Assembly: GCA_037954665.1 (NCBI GenBank)
Contig: JBBMOL010000023.1
Coordinates: forward strand, 1,116,001 to 1,180,000
Source: Laguncularia racemosa
Taxonomy: Eukaryota; Streptophyta; Magnoliopsida; Myrtales; Combretaceae
DNA: 64,000 nucleotides
Reading direction: 5' to 3'
The notes under the pieces are model-generated. The model was given only the letters and a program-made list of their open reading frames with translations. It had not been told where the DNA came from and ran no database searches. Below are positions 49,201-61,936 of this stretch, in pieces (the first letter of the stretch is position 1; every line of letters starts with the position of its first letter). The position numbers were made by a program, and so were the translations under genes.

Positions 49201-51929
49201 CCATTATCTTCAAGAGTTCTACATGATCCTGTTTATCCTTTTGTTCCCAAAGGATCTGCCTTTATGTTTGGAAGAGCACTGACCTCTGTGCTCTGGGGAA
49301 TAATAGCTGACAGATATGGTCGGAAACCTGTTATTTTGATTGGGGCAATCGCAGTGTTAGTATCATCTTTCTTTATATTGATGTTTTGTATTGTTCAGCA
49401 AAAGTGTCTAAAATAAACTCACTGTTTCTTTTCTATTGTATGGCAGGGTTATCTTCAACACACTCTTTGGTCTCAGTACAAACTTCTGGATGGCACTTTC
49501 TACAAGGTTTCTTTTGGGAAGTTTGTGTGGGATACTTGGCCCAATGAGGGTGTGTATTCTCTTGTACGATTTTAGATGAAAAGTTTGTGTCTTATTACTC
49601 ACAATTTCAGCATCACTTCCTTAAAAGTCTTTGAAACTGTCAACACCTTGATAATATTAGCATGAACGTGATGCAAGGTCTAAAGTCTCATTCTGGACAA
49701 TGATGCATCCATTATATGGGTTAATCATAAAATAAAAAATTTGCCAAAACAATCTACTAGTCATTAATCGATTTGCCAGTAATACCTACTCTGTTAAATT
49801 TATACAATATTTGGAAAATTTTTGTTGTCATAGAAGGCCATTTCTTATGATCGTGTCTCTCAGCCCTCCAGAAGAATTATGGGTCAACTTTCAGATCCTG
49901 TAATGATGCCTCTGAAGGACCAGATTAATGACAATTTGTTTTGTTTACCCAATTTATATTCAGTTATGAGGTCATAGTTCAATCATCTTTTTTGTTTTTT
50001 GGTAAAACTCATTTACCTCAAACCACGCCATTTTAATTCAATATGCTTGATGTTCCTATTTGATGCGTTCTTTTTTTTCTTGGGGAAATGGTTTGCTAAA
50101 AATGTGCATCTTTTTGTTGTTGTTGCTGAATTTAGCTGTACAATTGACTGATCTGAAATTTTAAACTTATAGATATTATTAAGTAATTAATATAATAGTT
50201 TGCACCACATCTATAAACTTAAACTTTTAAATAAAATTTTTGTTGTATGGGCTTTTAAATTTATTACTAAACAGGCGTGGTATCTTCTGTTAATTTCAAT
50301 GTTGAAGCAGCCATAATTTTGATAGTTTTTGATGTTTCCAGGCATATGCTTCAGAAGTTTGCCATAAAGAATATCAAGCTTTGGCTATGTCAGTTGTAAG
50401 AACATTTTGTCCTCTTTATTTTATATCTAATTAAGGCATCTACGAATTCTTATCGGGCTATACTTGACAGATAAGTACGTCATGGGGTATTGGTTTGGTC
50501 GTTGGTCCAGCTATTGGAGGTTATCTTGCACAGGTGCAGTTCCTTCTTAATTTGAACTGATTGTTGGACACAATGAACCAAAAAGCTTCAGGATATTGGC
50601 TTGAATATTTGTGGCTACCGAATGACACCGAGATTGGCATCTGTTTGACTCTTATATGGGATTTTGCACTTAAAAATAAGAACTGGTTCATTCTTTCAAC
50701 TTAGTGCATGTGGTATATAGTGATGAGATAATTTTATTGTGGCAAAACAGAAGAAAATGAAAAGTGCTTTGCCTTGCTATGCTGTGGTACATTTGAAGTA
50801 ATTAAATTGCCTTATATGCTTATGCCATCCATACAGATCAATCACAATTGAAGATGCACGTTTATAATTGTGTTGATTTAGATCTAGAACCAACTCATCA
50901 GAAGACTCAAAGTTATAAGCTGGTGTGATTTATTATGCTCCATAGTAGAACACTTTTCTCATGTGTAGGTTAAAACATTTATTAAGGGCTATCACCTGCA
51001 AATAAATAAAAGTGGTAAAATAAATAGAATAGGCCTATTAAAAAAGCCTAGAAGCTTCTAGATTCAACTATACAAGTTCTTGAAACACAAGCTACAAAAT
51101 AAAAGAAACACACAAGCCTAGAGCTATGCATAGAAAGTGCACATGTAAAATAGGACACTTAGCTCTCGGGATTGTATTAGGAAGGATTGAAACTCATGAT
51201 GTCATGCTCAACTTAGATGATGGGTTGGCTGTGACATGAAATTCAATATGGAATCAGGGTGGATTGCTTTTAGCCATCTCTTGTCAATCTATTCTTTGTT
51301 TTCTTTATTAAAATCCCATGGCATTACCCTTATTTTTATCAACCCATTCATCTTCATCATGGAATATATCTATTCTAATAGTGATGATATCCTTTATACA
51401 ACTGGAGATTCATGTCATGGACGGTTCCACCCAATTTAAGGCATAGTGCTCTCATGTTTCACTCTCCAATTCAGTTTGCTGTCATCATCTCGGGATTCTT
51501 ACCTTTTTGTTAATTTCTTTTTAATCTATTTCATTCTTTTGCAAAGTAATGTGGATTGCTTCATTTTTTCGTGTCTTTCTAGTTGGTGTCAATCTTCATT
51601 CATCTAAGTAACTGAGATTTGACTAATTTTAATTTATGTTTCTGTGACTTCTGAAGTGTAGTTCTTTACTGAATTCTTGTGGTTGAACTTGGGTTGCAGC
51701 CAGTGGAAAAGTATCCGAATCTATTTTCAGAAGGATCAATTTTTGGGAGGTAAAATTATTTCTAACTGCATAAATGCTGTTTCCCCTGTTTTTCATTATC
51801 CAGTAGTTCTGTTACTTTGAGCTATTCTCACTTCCTAATGAAATGACTTGAAGGTTCCCATACTTGCTTCCATGTCTTGTGATATCAGTGTTTGCCTTGG
51901 GGGTGACTGTTATTGGTTGTTGGTTACCA
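46247..51929 (+). CDS. ZIFL1: ZIF1/ZIFL-type major facilitator transporter, 5' part (nine exons; continues past the window)
   Basis: Plant MFS antiporter of the zinc-induced-facilitator family, vacuolar or plasma-membrane, linked to Zn/nicotianamine, K+ or auxin-related transport. Exons: 46247-46406, 48167-48207, 49103-49163, 49253-49355, 49447-49549, 50342-50395, 50471-50533, 51700-51749, 51854-51929. All are in frame with GT-AG introns and encode 237 residues. Family features: cytosolic CPGC motif at 23-26; MFS motif A region 94-113 (WGIIADRYGRKP); antiporter-type WGIGLVVGPAIGGYLAQ at 179-195; and hydrophobic helices such as ALPISSLFPFLYFM (54-67) and FPYLLPCLVISVFALGVTVI. The exon ends at WLP, where the family continues with the central loop and six more helices; none of that is found up to 64000. 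Intron 9 carries nested retrotransposons and a MITE-like element. It is either a gene with an intron over 12 kb or one cut by the insertions. The exact family member is not resolvable. Confidence 0.92.
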
Positions 51930-52245
51930 GTAAGTTTACTTACCAAACTTTATTCCTATCAATCATTTATTACTGCGTTTACTCATCATATATACCTGTG
52001 CATGCATATGTGTGTCCAAATATTGCTTACAATTAGATAAATGAACTATTTGCTTATGGAGAAGAAATCTGTGGACAGGAGTAGGTGTATAATGCCTTAG
52101 GTGGTCTGAGAATGTTGTTTGATCAATATTTTTCACGCAGAAATAGTGAATATGACATACAAGATTTATGCAGCTTAACATTTCCTGTCAGGAAGGAAAA
52201 TAATTGTCCTTGTTATGTATAAAAGAGATGTGGCTGGTGCCATAC

Positions 52246-52714
52246 TGTTATTCCATTTAAGCATGTTGATACCAGGAAGAAGAAAAGTAGTTAGTATATT
52301 TGTATAAATAGTTAGTATGTTGTCTGATCAGATATGTTTGTGTTTGAATAAAATAGAAGTGCGTCAAGGTATCCAGGGGTGTATTGCATGGCAACAATTT
52401 GTGCACTTAGTGTGTATGTGTCAGAGTCTTGTTAAGTGTCCTTAGAAAGAGTAGTTAGATGTGGTTTTCTCAACTGTTATGATATGTAACTACTTCATAT
52501 ATAAGAGAACACATGGATGAGGAGTCTAAGTTGTTTTCTTGAAATTTTTTTTACTTCTTGTTTCCTTAAAGATCTAGGGTTCTCTCTTAAGTAGCCCTAT
52601 ACATGCTAATCATAGGTCGCCTAGGAAGGAAGAAGAATAAGGACAAACAGATTTTTCAAGAAGAAATAAATTGTAATCGTCCTATCACGAGATTTCAAAT
52701 TCGATCTGCTAACA
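52246..52714 (+). repeat. 5' LTR of the Gypsy element
   Basis: 469 bp, TG...CA ends, TGTTATTCC start and GCTAACA end, matching the 3' LTR at 61937-62399. Contains GTATAAATAGTTAG (TATA-like, about 52303) and GAATAAAATAG near 52350, as expected for an LTR promoter and polyadenylation region. Confidence 0.95.
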
Positions 52715-52717
52715 AAT

Positions 52718-52730
52718 TGGTATTAGAGCC
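52718..52730 (+). other. Primer-binding site (initiator Met-tRNA type) of the Gypsy element
   Basis: TGGTATTAGAGCC follows the 5' LTR after a 3-base gap. It is one base off the usual TGGTATCAGAGCC complement of initiator methionine tRNA. Confidence 0.8.
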
Positions 52731-52737
52731 GTGCTTC

Positions 52738-53541
52738 ATGGAAGAAATCAAGCAATTGCAGCAGCAATTCGAGGCCTTCATGATGATGTACAAAGAGGAT
52801 AGGAAAGGATGGAGTCGAAACAACAATAGTTGAGTATGGAAATCGCTAGTTGGACACAAGGAGCATTAGGTTCTCAAGTTGCTGAAGGTCAGTTAGATGG
52901 AGGGGTTAATTGTCGAAGGACAGAGGAAGGTGAGGATAGCCACAGAAGTCGATAAGAAAGGGGAGTATTCGCTCCAAAATATTCCAAGATCAATTTTCTC
53001 AAATACGATGGAAATATCGATCCCATTGGCTGGTTAAATAAGTGTGAACATTTCTTTTGACATTAGAAGATTGTGGCAGCGGATATGGTAGAGTTAGCTG
53101 CGTTTCACATGGGAGGCGATGCACAACTTTGGTTTTTGAAGTTAGAGAGAGAAAAACCAGAAATGACTTGGGACGAGTTCATGTGCAAGCTTCGATTCAG
53201 CCCTCCCTTGAGCACCAATAAACAGGGTGAACTCGCCAAACTCCAGCAAACAGGCATGATGGAAGTTTATCAGAGAAGATTCGAACAACTGACCGCCCAC
53301 ATCACCTCTCTGTTGCCTTAGGATGGAGCATTATCCTCAAAATTTGAATCAAGCCATGGCTTTAGCACGTTGCTATGAGAGGAGGGGAATTCATTTTGTG
53401 GAGGAAATGATGCCAGCTAGGAGGAATTTCACTCGAACAATTCAAGTAGCAAGGGTCAGTATGTGCGTAGGTTGAGTCGATCAAAATTGGCGAGTCGAAG
53501 AGAGAAAGGGCTTTATTTCAATTGTGATGAACCATTCATTG
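52738..53541 (+). pseudogene. Gypsy gag, interrupted
   Basis: Starts at the ATG after the primer-binding site (MEEIKQLQQQFEAF). Later blocks include KINFLKYDGNIDPIGWLNKC and VELAAFHMGGDAQLWFLKLE (53085-53145), typical of the retrotransposon gag domain, in more than one frame with stops. The final zinc-knuckle (YFNCDEPFIVG...) has Tyr at the first Cys position and is split by the Copia insertion; it resumes at 58599 as HNCK. Inactive. Confidence 0.85.
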
Positions 53542-53546
53542 TTGGA

Positions 53547-53736
53547 TGTCAGAAAAACGTGATGAGAATGAAGAAGAAATCTTTTTTCTTATTATTCTCC
53601 TTACAACATCTGGTCTAATATAGAAGATTACAAGGAACTAAAAAGGAAACAACTACAATACATAGAAAGGCTATAATACATGATATTTCCAAAAAAATAT
53701 CTTTTCTAAATATATAAACAAATTTATATTTCAATA
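53547..53736 (-). repeat. 3' LTR of the Copia element
   Basis: 190 bp, three mismatches to the other LTR. In element orientation it starts TATTGAAATA rather than the usual TG, and ends CTGACA. Both LTRs share the TATTGAA start, so the variant was present before insertion. Confidence 0.93.
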
Positions 53737-56700
53737 CTCCCCCTCAAGCTGAGGAATAGATGTTTTCCATTCCCAGCTTGGTCACAAGATTATAATGACT
53801 TGTGTGGTTCAGCCCTTTTGTTAGAACATCTGCTAATTGTTGTCCTGTTGGAATATAGGACATACACACAAGCCCTTCCTCCAATTTTTCCTTGATAAAA
53901 TGTCTATCAATTTCTATGTGCTTTGTCCTATCGTGTTATACAGGATTATGAGCAATATTGATGGCTGACTTATTATCACAATATAGCTTCATAGGACCAT
54001 CCCATTTAATTCTTAAATCATCTAAGATGATTTTCAACCAAAGCAGTTCACAAAGTCCTTGAGCAATTGCCCTAAACTTTGATTCGGTTGAAGATCGAGC
54101 TACCACATTTTGTTTTTTGCTCCTCCATGTTACCAGGTTACCTCCAACAAAAGTACAATACCCGATAGTTGATCTTCTATCCACTGGAGAACCAGCATAG
54201 TCAGCATCTGTGTAGGCTTCCAGAGTAAGTTTGGAGTTCTTTTTGAATAGAATTCCCTTTCCTGGACTGCCTTTCAAGCAGTGAAGTACCCTATATGCAG
54301 CTTGAAGATGAGATTCTCTCGGATCATGCATGAACTGGCTAATTACACTTACTAAGTATGCAAAGTCTGGTCGAGTGTGAGCTAGATATATAAGCTTTCT
54401 AACCAATCTCTGGTACATTCTCTTGTCAACCACTGGCTCTTCCTTAGCTTTTCCCAACTTGTGGTTTAGATCTATTGGAGTAGAGACCGATTTACTTCCA
54501 ATCTTCCCGGTTTCTGCCAATAAGTCAGTCACATATTTCTGCTATGAAATGAAAATTCCTTGTGTAGAATAAGCCATTTCAATACCAAGGAAGTACTTCG
54601 GTTTTCCCAATTCCTTTATCTCAAATTCTCTAGTTAGCTGTTCCTTCAACTTATATTTCTCTCTCTCATCATTTTTAGTTATTATAATATCGTCCACATA
54701 GACAATAAGCACAGTTACTCCCCCTACAGTTGAGTGCTTAATAAACAGAGTGTGATCTCCTTGACTTTGTTTGTAACCAGACTTCTTCATTACCTTTGCA
54801 AATCTTCCAAACCAAGCTCTAGGGGATTGTTTTAACCCATAAAGAGCCTTCATCAGTTTACATACCTTATTCTCCGTGTCTCCTTAAAATCCTGGTAGAA
54901 TATTCATGTAGATTTCTTCATTCAAGTCACCATGAAGAAATGCATTTTTGACATCATATTGAAGGAGTTGCCAATTGAAGTGAGCAGCTAATGACAATAA
55001 AATTCTCACAGTATTCATTTTTGCAACTGGAGAAAAAATCTCATGATAATCAACTCCATACTTCTGAGTGTAACCCTTGGTCACTAATCTGGCTTTATAT
55101 CTTTCAAGGGATCCATCTGCTTTGTATTTCATTATAAAAATCCACTTACAATCAACAATATTCTTTCCTTTTGGTTTATCAACAATCTCCCATGTTTTAT
55201 TCTTTTCCAAGGCACTCATCTCTTCTCTCATAGCATTCCTCCATTCCCTTTTTGACAATGCCTCAGAAACTGTGTTGGGAATAGTAATGGTGTTTAGACT
55301 CACAATGAACCTTTTGTGTGCTGGTGATAGATGTTTAAGTGAGACATAGTGGGATAATGGATAAAGAGGTTGCTTAGTGCATTCTCTGGTTCCTTTTCTC
55401 ACAGCAATGGGAAGATCAAAGTCATCTGTTGGATTGATAGATGGTTCAACAGGTTGTGCATCTAGAGGCAAATCAGATTTTTCCATGACTTCATTATCAT
55501 TGTTTGAGTTGGATTCTTGGACTTGTGTTGGTTTAGTAGCAACCTTTCTTCTTGAATATACTTGAGAAATCTTGGGATGGTCATCATTTGGTTCTACAGA
55601 ATTTGACCCTGGTTTAACCGTGTTTGGCACGAGAGGAAGATCACGAGATTGAAGATCAAGAGATCGAAGTGATTCAAAGTACTCATTAGTATTCTCTTCT
55701 ACACTTGAAATCCCCCCCTGAAGAGAGGACTTGGAGAAAAAAGGAGTTGTTTCTGCAAATGTAACATTAGCAGAGATAAACCATTTCCTAGATAAAGGGT
55801 GATAACAATTGTATCCCTTTTGAGTAGATGAGTAACCTAAGAAAATACACTTGATGGCTCGGGGGTCAAGTTTACTTTTGTGTTGATTATGGACATGGAC
55901 AAAAGCTGTGCACCCAAACACTCTAGGTGTAAGCCCATTTGAGGTTTTGAAATGTGGGAAGAATCTGTTAAGGAGATCCATGGGACTCTTATTGTCTAGG
56001 ACAGGTGAGGAAAGTCTATTTATCATATATGTAGCAGTTAGAATGACATCCCCCCAAAAAGACTTAGGAACATTTCCTTGAAAGAGTAAAGCTCGTGTGG
56101 TGTTAAGTAAATGCCCATTTTTCCTTTCAGCTACCCCATTCTATTGAGGTGTGCTAACACATGAAGAGTTGTGGAGAATGCCCTGAGATTGGAAGTAGGG
56201 TGACAATGTTTGGTTGAAATAATCTCTAGCATTATTTGTCCAAAACATTTTTATTTTCACCCCAAATTGATTTTGAATCATAGAGACAAAATTAGGTATG
56301 ATAGTGCTGACATCAGACTTTTGTTTTAGAAGGTATAACCATATAACCTGAGTACAATCATCAATTAGGGATAAAAACCAACGAGCTCTAGAAATATTAG
56401 TGACTGTGGAAGGCCTCCATATGTCACTATGAATCAAATGGAAAGGATGTAAGCTTCTTTTATTATTGATAGGAAAAGATATACGAGTATGTTTTGCAAA
56501 TTCACAAACATCGCAGTGAAACTCAGTAATATCTATTCCTTGAAACAGATGAGGAAACATGACTTTGAGAACTCTAAAAGATGGATGTCCAAGACATAGG
56601 TGATACAACCAAATAACATGTTTATTTGATGAACTGAGAAAAGATAAATTACTCCTAGGTTTCTTAGAATATTCAAGGTAATAAAGGCTACTACTTTCCT

Positions 56701-57253
56701 TAGCAAGTCCAATCCTCCTCCTCGTTTCCTGATCTTGAAAGACACAGTAAGAAGGGTAAAAAACAGCATAACATTTCAGGTTATTGGTGAGTTTTTGAAT
56801 GGAGACAAGACTGGCCGATAATTTTGGTACATGAAGAACATTATTTAATGTAATAGTAGGTGTGATATGTATGTCTCCAATCCCTGCAACAGTAGCTAAA
56901 GTGCCATTGGCTACTACAATTTTCCTATTACTAGGGCATGGGGTGTATGTATGGAAGAGTTGAGACATGTTAGTCATATGGTCCGTGGCTCCAGAGTCTA
57001 TTATCCATGCATTAGTATGTAAGTTATCTGAGGCATTCATACAAAGAGGAGATAAAGGTTTACCTGAGAGAGCTAGAGGATGCGTTCCAGAGGTTTTTTC
57101 CAAGGATCCCAATAAGGTTCTTAGTTTCTCATTCTCTTCACTGTTGAACCCCTCCTTTGCTGGGCTTTCCTCTGGTTTTGATTGTTCTGTCATGTGTGCA
57201 TGAGATCTTTGTTGCCCCCCATGGTTCCCCACTCTAGGCTTGTGGTTTACCAT
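53737..57253 (-). pseudogene. Copia pol polyprotein (protease, integrase, RT, RNase H) with stops
   Basis: One minus-strand frame from 57253 runs through all pol domains but is broken by stops at 56141-56143, 54884-54886, 54542-54544 and 53936-53938. Protease active site WIIDSGATDHM is near 56998. The pre-integrase H/C block is LYHLCLGHPSF. Integrase has HSDIW but TNNARDYF, where the second catalytic Asp is Asn. RT has KARLVTKGYTQ and the YVDD motif (about 54700). RNase H carries YTDADYAG and STESKFRA. After the last stop the reading resumes as HDRTKHIEIDRHFIKEKL and continues to about 53750. Non-functional as it stands. Confidence 0.92.
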
Positions 57254-58100
57254 TTAGTTTCCAACACTTCTCTTTTGTGTGCCTTGGTTTCTTACAATAA
57301 GTGCACCAAAGGTTGTCTTTGCTCTCCTTAATCTGATTTTCCCTATTCTGGTATCTTGACATGTTATTTTTCCTTGTGTCTCGAGGTTCCATTCTTGCAA
57401 TCAGGGCTGACTCACCTGCTGTTCGGGTTTTCAGCATAACAGCACGTCGGCTTTCTTCCGCCCGTATTAGTGATATGGTCTCCTCTAGGGAGGGAGTTTC
57501 CTCTTTCCCAAGAATTTGGATTCGAGCTTGGTCAAATTCCGGATTCAATCTAGCCAAGAAATCATAAACACGATCTTTTTCAATGAAGTTCTTCAAGATT
57601 ACTGCATCTTCAGGGTGTTTCATTTCAAAAACTCGATAATGATCAAGTTCTTGCCACAGGTTTTGCAATATGTTTGCATATTCTATGATTGATTTGTCCC
57701 CTTGCTTAGTGGCTCCGGTTTTGACTTTGATCTCATACACTTGTGCAGCATCATGGGCTTTTGAGTACGTGCGACGTAGGAAGTCCCATATTTCCTTTGC
57801 TGTGTTGAAGAACATGCAAGTGTCACTTATTGTAGAATCCATTGAATCCCATAGTCACGACATTATCATTGAATCCTCTTCATCCCATGCATTAAATGCA
57901 GGGTCGTTCTTTGTTGGTCCAGTCCCGAGAAGATGATTGAGTCTTCCTTTGCCTTTGAGATAAGTTCGGGCAAATTGAGACCATTTTAGATAATTCTTCC
58001 CATTAAATCTATAGGAGGTTCGGATATTTTGCAATTCTCCAATTTTTTGGACATTATTGGAGTCTTCGAATGGTTTGGGGCTGTTGACAATTTCAGACAT
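57234..58100 (-). pseudogene. Copia gag with one stop and a frameshift to pol
   Basis: Starts MSEIVNSPKPF; the RFNGKNYLKWSQFARTYLKG block is the usual Copia gag N terminus. A TGA stop lies at 57855-57857 before LWDSMDSTISDTCMFF resumes in the same frame. The CCHC zinc knuckle CTYCKKPRHTKEKC is intact near 57290. A stop at 57234 and the start of the next domain in another frame (57253) indicate a small indel at the gag-pol join. Defective. Confidence 0.9.
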
Positions 58101-58385
58101 GTTGACCGAGAAAGATGTTCAGCTATTAAGGCTGATAACAAGAGAAAAAACAAAAACCAGGGAAGACGCAGCCCAAAAATCGCAGCCCAGCAGTGACGGC
58201 TTGCTTATAAACCCTAGGAAAGAAGCCTTTCTTGACAGGTTTAGGTCTCCCTATGTTGGTCTCTAATGCAATTGCTGACTGTGTTTTTAAAAACAGACGA
58301 GGTATGTTGTAATGGAATCAGACGGGGATTGAGACAAAGGAATAAGTTGAGGCCGGAAAAAAAAAAAAATTCCAGAATTCCTAAA

Positions 58386-58403
58386 CCCTAGGCTCTGATA
58401 CCA
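58386..58403 (-). other. Primer-binding site of the Copia element
   Basis: Minus-strand TGGTATCAGAGCCTAGGG directly follows the 5' LTR and is the standard initiator Met-tRNA complement. Confidence 0.9.
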
Positions 58404-58593
58404 TGTTAGAAAAACGTGATGAGAATGAAGAAGAAATCTTTTTTCTTATTATTCTCCTTACAACATCTGTTCTAATATAGAAGATTACAAGGAACTAAAA
58501 AGGAAACAACTACAATACATAGAAAGGCTATAATACATGATATTTCCAAAAAAATATCTTTTCTAAATATATAAACAAATCTATATTTCAATA
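58404..58593 (-). repeat. 5' LTR of the Copia element
   Basis: 190 bp, matches 53547-53736 with three differences; followed on the plus strand by the TTGGA target duplication. Confidence 0.93.
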
Positions 58594-58598
58594 TTGGA

Positions 58599-61500
58599 CA
58601 CAATTGTAAACGTCATTTCTAGTTGGAAATGGAGGAAGATCCTAGTCTAGATAAGTTGTTGGAAGAGTTGGTTCAAGAGGAGGATGCCGAAGGAGAGTTG
58701 GAACTTACAAGCCATGGTAGGATTCGCTCAACCACAAATGATGAAGGTACGTGGATTAATTAAGGGTCATTCGATAACAATTCTAGTAGATTCTGAAAGT
58801 ACTCACGGTTTTGTGAGTGTTGGCTTGGTCCAAACACTTCACTTGTGAATGGAACTCAAGGATTATTTGAGGGTGGAGGTGGCGAATTGAGAGAGGGTGT
58901 AAAGTCAAGGAATCTGTTGGAAAGTTGAGTTACATGTGGATGAAAATTCGTTCCTTCTAGACTTATATGCATTACTGCTATGTGGAGTAAAGGTGGTGGT
59001 AGGAGTGAATTGGTTTAAGTCTTTAGAACCAATCACTTGGGATTTTTTATTGATGAGGATGAAGTTTATGTTGAATGAGAAGCAGGTTGTAATATGTGGA
59101 ATAGCTGGAAGAGAGGTGTAATCTGAAATTGCTATACTACAGAAGGAAGCCGATTGAGAAAGAGATTTAAAGATGATGCTGGTAGAGTTCTTAGAACTTT
59201 TTCTGGACTTCCACCACAGTGAGCATGTGATCATCGAAAACAATTAATCTAGGAGACTTCCTCGATTGAGTTATGCCCTTATCGCTACCTACACAATCAG
59301 AAGGATGAGATTAAAAGACAATGTGATGAAATGTTAGCTAAAGGTGTGATTCAACTTAGCCAATCTCCTTTCTCATCGCCGTTTTGCTAGTCAAGAAAGT
59401 AGATCAAACTTGGAGATTTTGTGTCGACTATCGAGTTCTAAATGAGAAGACAATTACAGATGAGTTCTTGTCGTTATTGATGAGTTGTTAGGGGAATTAC
59501 ATGGAGCTTGTTATTTTTCAAAGCTAAATTAATGTTCTTGGTACCGTCAAGTTAGAATGTATCCATTAGATGTTGATAAGATTGCGTTTCGAACTCATCA
59601 CGGCCGCTTCGAATTTTTAGTCATGCCATTCGGTTTAACTAATGCTCCATTAACATTCCAAGCACTTATGAATAAGGTGTTTAAGGGGTATTTGAGGAAA
59701 TTTGTCTTGGTTTTCTTTGATGACATTTTGATTTATAGTCGTTTATGGGTGGAACACTTGCAACACATTAAGATGGTTTTCCTTCTCCTCCAATAACATC
59801 AGTTGTATTTGAAGCAATCTAAGTGTATTTTTGCACAAACAATGGTGTCGTACTTGGGTCACATAATTTCGGGAAAAGGTGTTCAAGCAGATCCTCAAAA
59901 GATTGATGCTATGGTTACGTGGCTACGACCTAACCTGGTTAAGGCATTAAGAGGATTCCTTGGGCTCACTAGCTATTATCGGAAATTTGTGAAGAACTAT
60001 GGTCTAATTGCTGCACCTCTCAACTTTAAGAAATAATAGTTTTCTATAGAATGATCAAGCGGAAATAGCTTTCTTAACCTTGAGGGATGCAATGACTAAA
60101 GCACCGTGTTAGCTCTTCCCAATTTTGATGTGGAGTTCATTGTTGAGTGGGATGCTTCGGACATTGGGATTGAAGCATTTCTGCAGCAAGAAGCATGTCC
60201 AATAGCTTTTAACCGCCAACCTTTTGCCCAACGACACTTAAAGCTTACAGCATATGAAAAGGAATTGATTGGACTAGCTAAAGCAATTCGACATTGACAA
60301 GCTTATTTATGGGGTTGCAAATTTTGAGTATGAATAGATCCCTACAATCTTAAATTTTTACTAGAGAAAAGGGTTACTACTTCTCTACAGCAACATTGGA
60401 TAAGCAAACTCTTGGGTTTTGATTTTCACGTTGAACACAAGGCGGGACGTGAAAATCAGGTAGTTGATGCATTGTCACGAAAGAATGAACAAGAGGGAAC
60501 ATTGTTGTCTCTTTCTTGCCCCCAATTACAGATCTTTGAAGCCATTAAAGAAGAGATCCAAATTCAACCTGAACTGTAGCAAATTATCCAGCAGCTTTAA
60601 CGTAGGGAATTGGGACCTGAGTGGAGCTTTAAGGATGGTTTGATCTTTTATAAATAGAAAGTTTTTGTCCGCACTCATGTTCTTCTATCATTGAAACTAT
60701 TCACAATGTAGCTCATGAAGGATATCAGAAAACATTATTCCGGGTGACGTGTGATTTTTTTTGGCGATAGACTCAAGAAACAAGTTCAAAATTTTGTTTG
60801 CGTTTGTTTGATTTGCCAACATAATAGAAGCAAGCATATGCAACCAGCTGGACTTCTTCAACTACTCCAAGTTCCACACTAGGTTTGGTTTGATATATCC
60901 ATGGATTTCATCGATGGGTTGCCCTCATCCTATGGAAAATCAGTGCTATTAGTGGTTGTTGATCGCTTCTCTAAATACGCTCACTTTGTGCTTTTGTCTC
61001 ATCCCTATATGGCAATCTTTGTAGCACGAGTTTTCTTTGATAATATTGTCAGGCTTTATGGATTTCTTGAAACTATAATCAGTAATAGGGATGCTGCCTT
61101 CATGAGTGTTTTTTGGCGCGAACTCTTCAAATTATGTGGCACTGGACTTTTCTTTTCCTTCACTTACCATCCTTAAAGTAATGGTCAAATCGAAGTTATT
61201 AATCGAACAATTGAGATGTTTTGTAGTTGATCACCCTAAGAAATGGATTGATTGGATTTCATGAGCGGATATTGCTACAGTACTGGTTATCACTCCACCT
61301 TGAAGTCCACTCCCTTCCAAATTGTGTATGGACGACCTCCATCACGCCTCCTCAACTACTTTCCAGGTTCTGCTAAGCTAGAAGCAGTGGAACAAGTCTT
61401 ATTGGACAGAGATCAAACTATTCAACAAGCTTGGGACAAACTTCTCCAAGCTCAGCAACACATGAAAAATACCTATGACTCTAAACATGGGGACATTTAG

Positions 61501-61936
61501 TTTGAAAATGGAGACCTTATTTTGCTCAAGCTCCAACCTCATTGGCAACGCTCCTTGGCCATCAAAAAATACAAAAAATTATCTCCTCAATTCTATGGTC
61601 CTTTTGAAATCATGGACAGAATTGGTTCCATTGCTTATTGTCTTCAGCTACCGGAATTAGTTAGACTCCACTTGGTGTTCCATGTTTCTTCTCTCAAGAA
61701 ATTTCATGGTCTAGCTCTAGCTCACTCTTCACACTTCCTACTATGGATCAAGACCATGTAGTTCCTAGTCCGTAGGCTATCTTGGAAATGCGCAAATATG
61801 CTACATCAACGGAATTGCTCATACATTGGCAAGGTTACTCTCCATCAAAAGCCTCTTGGGAAGATGCCGATCTGCTTAAACTTCATTATCCTAGTTTCAC
61901 GCCTGAGCTCATGCGTGTTCTTAAAGGGGGGAGTAA
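58599..61936 (+). pseudogene. Gypsy pol (protease to chromodomain), decayed
   Basis: Plus-strand remains in order. Protease is ITILVDSESTHGFV (about 58780), with Glu where the family has Gly after the active Asp-Ser. RT is open at 59557-59796 with MPFGLTNAP and VFFDDILIYS, then VSYLGHIISGKGV at 59845. RNase H has EFIVEWDASDIGIEAFL (60134) and ends VVDALSRKN (60460). The integrase zinc finger ends CLICQHNRSKHM (60805); its core has MDFIDGLPSSYG (60901) and ISNRDAAFMSVFW (61078), Asn at a catalytic Asp, with GQIEVINR near 61185. A chromodomain-like block LLIHWQGYSPSKASWED is at 61811-61862. Multiple stops and frameshifts lie throughout. Non-functional. Confidence 0.9.

Larger units (their letters stand above)
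53547..58593 (-). mobile_element. Ty1/Copia LTR retrotransposon nested in the Gypsy gag
   Basis: 5.05-kb insertion in reverse orientation, flanked by TTGGA at 53542-53546 and 58594-58598. The two 190-bp LTRs (53547-53736 and 58404-58593) differ at only three positions, so it is much younger than its host element. The minus-strand primer-binding site TGGTATCAGAGCCTAGGG (58403-58386) abuts the 5' LTR; the purine tract GAGGGGGAG abuts the 3' LTR. Gag, protease, integrase, reverse transcriptase and RNase H follow in Copia order. Several stops and one frameshift make it defective. Confidence 0.95.

Noticed and set aside
46407..51699. Several 60-100-residue open frames in ZIFL introns (for example 48364-48694, 51236-51439)
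   Set aside because: They sit in introns bounded by in-frame exons with family motifs, and have low-complexity hydrophobic translations only.
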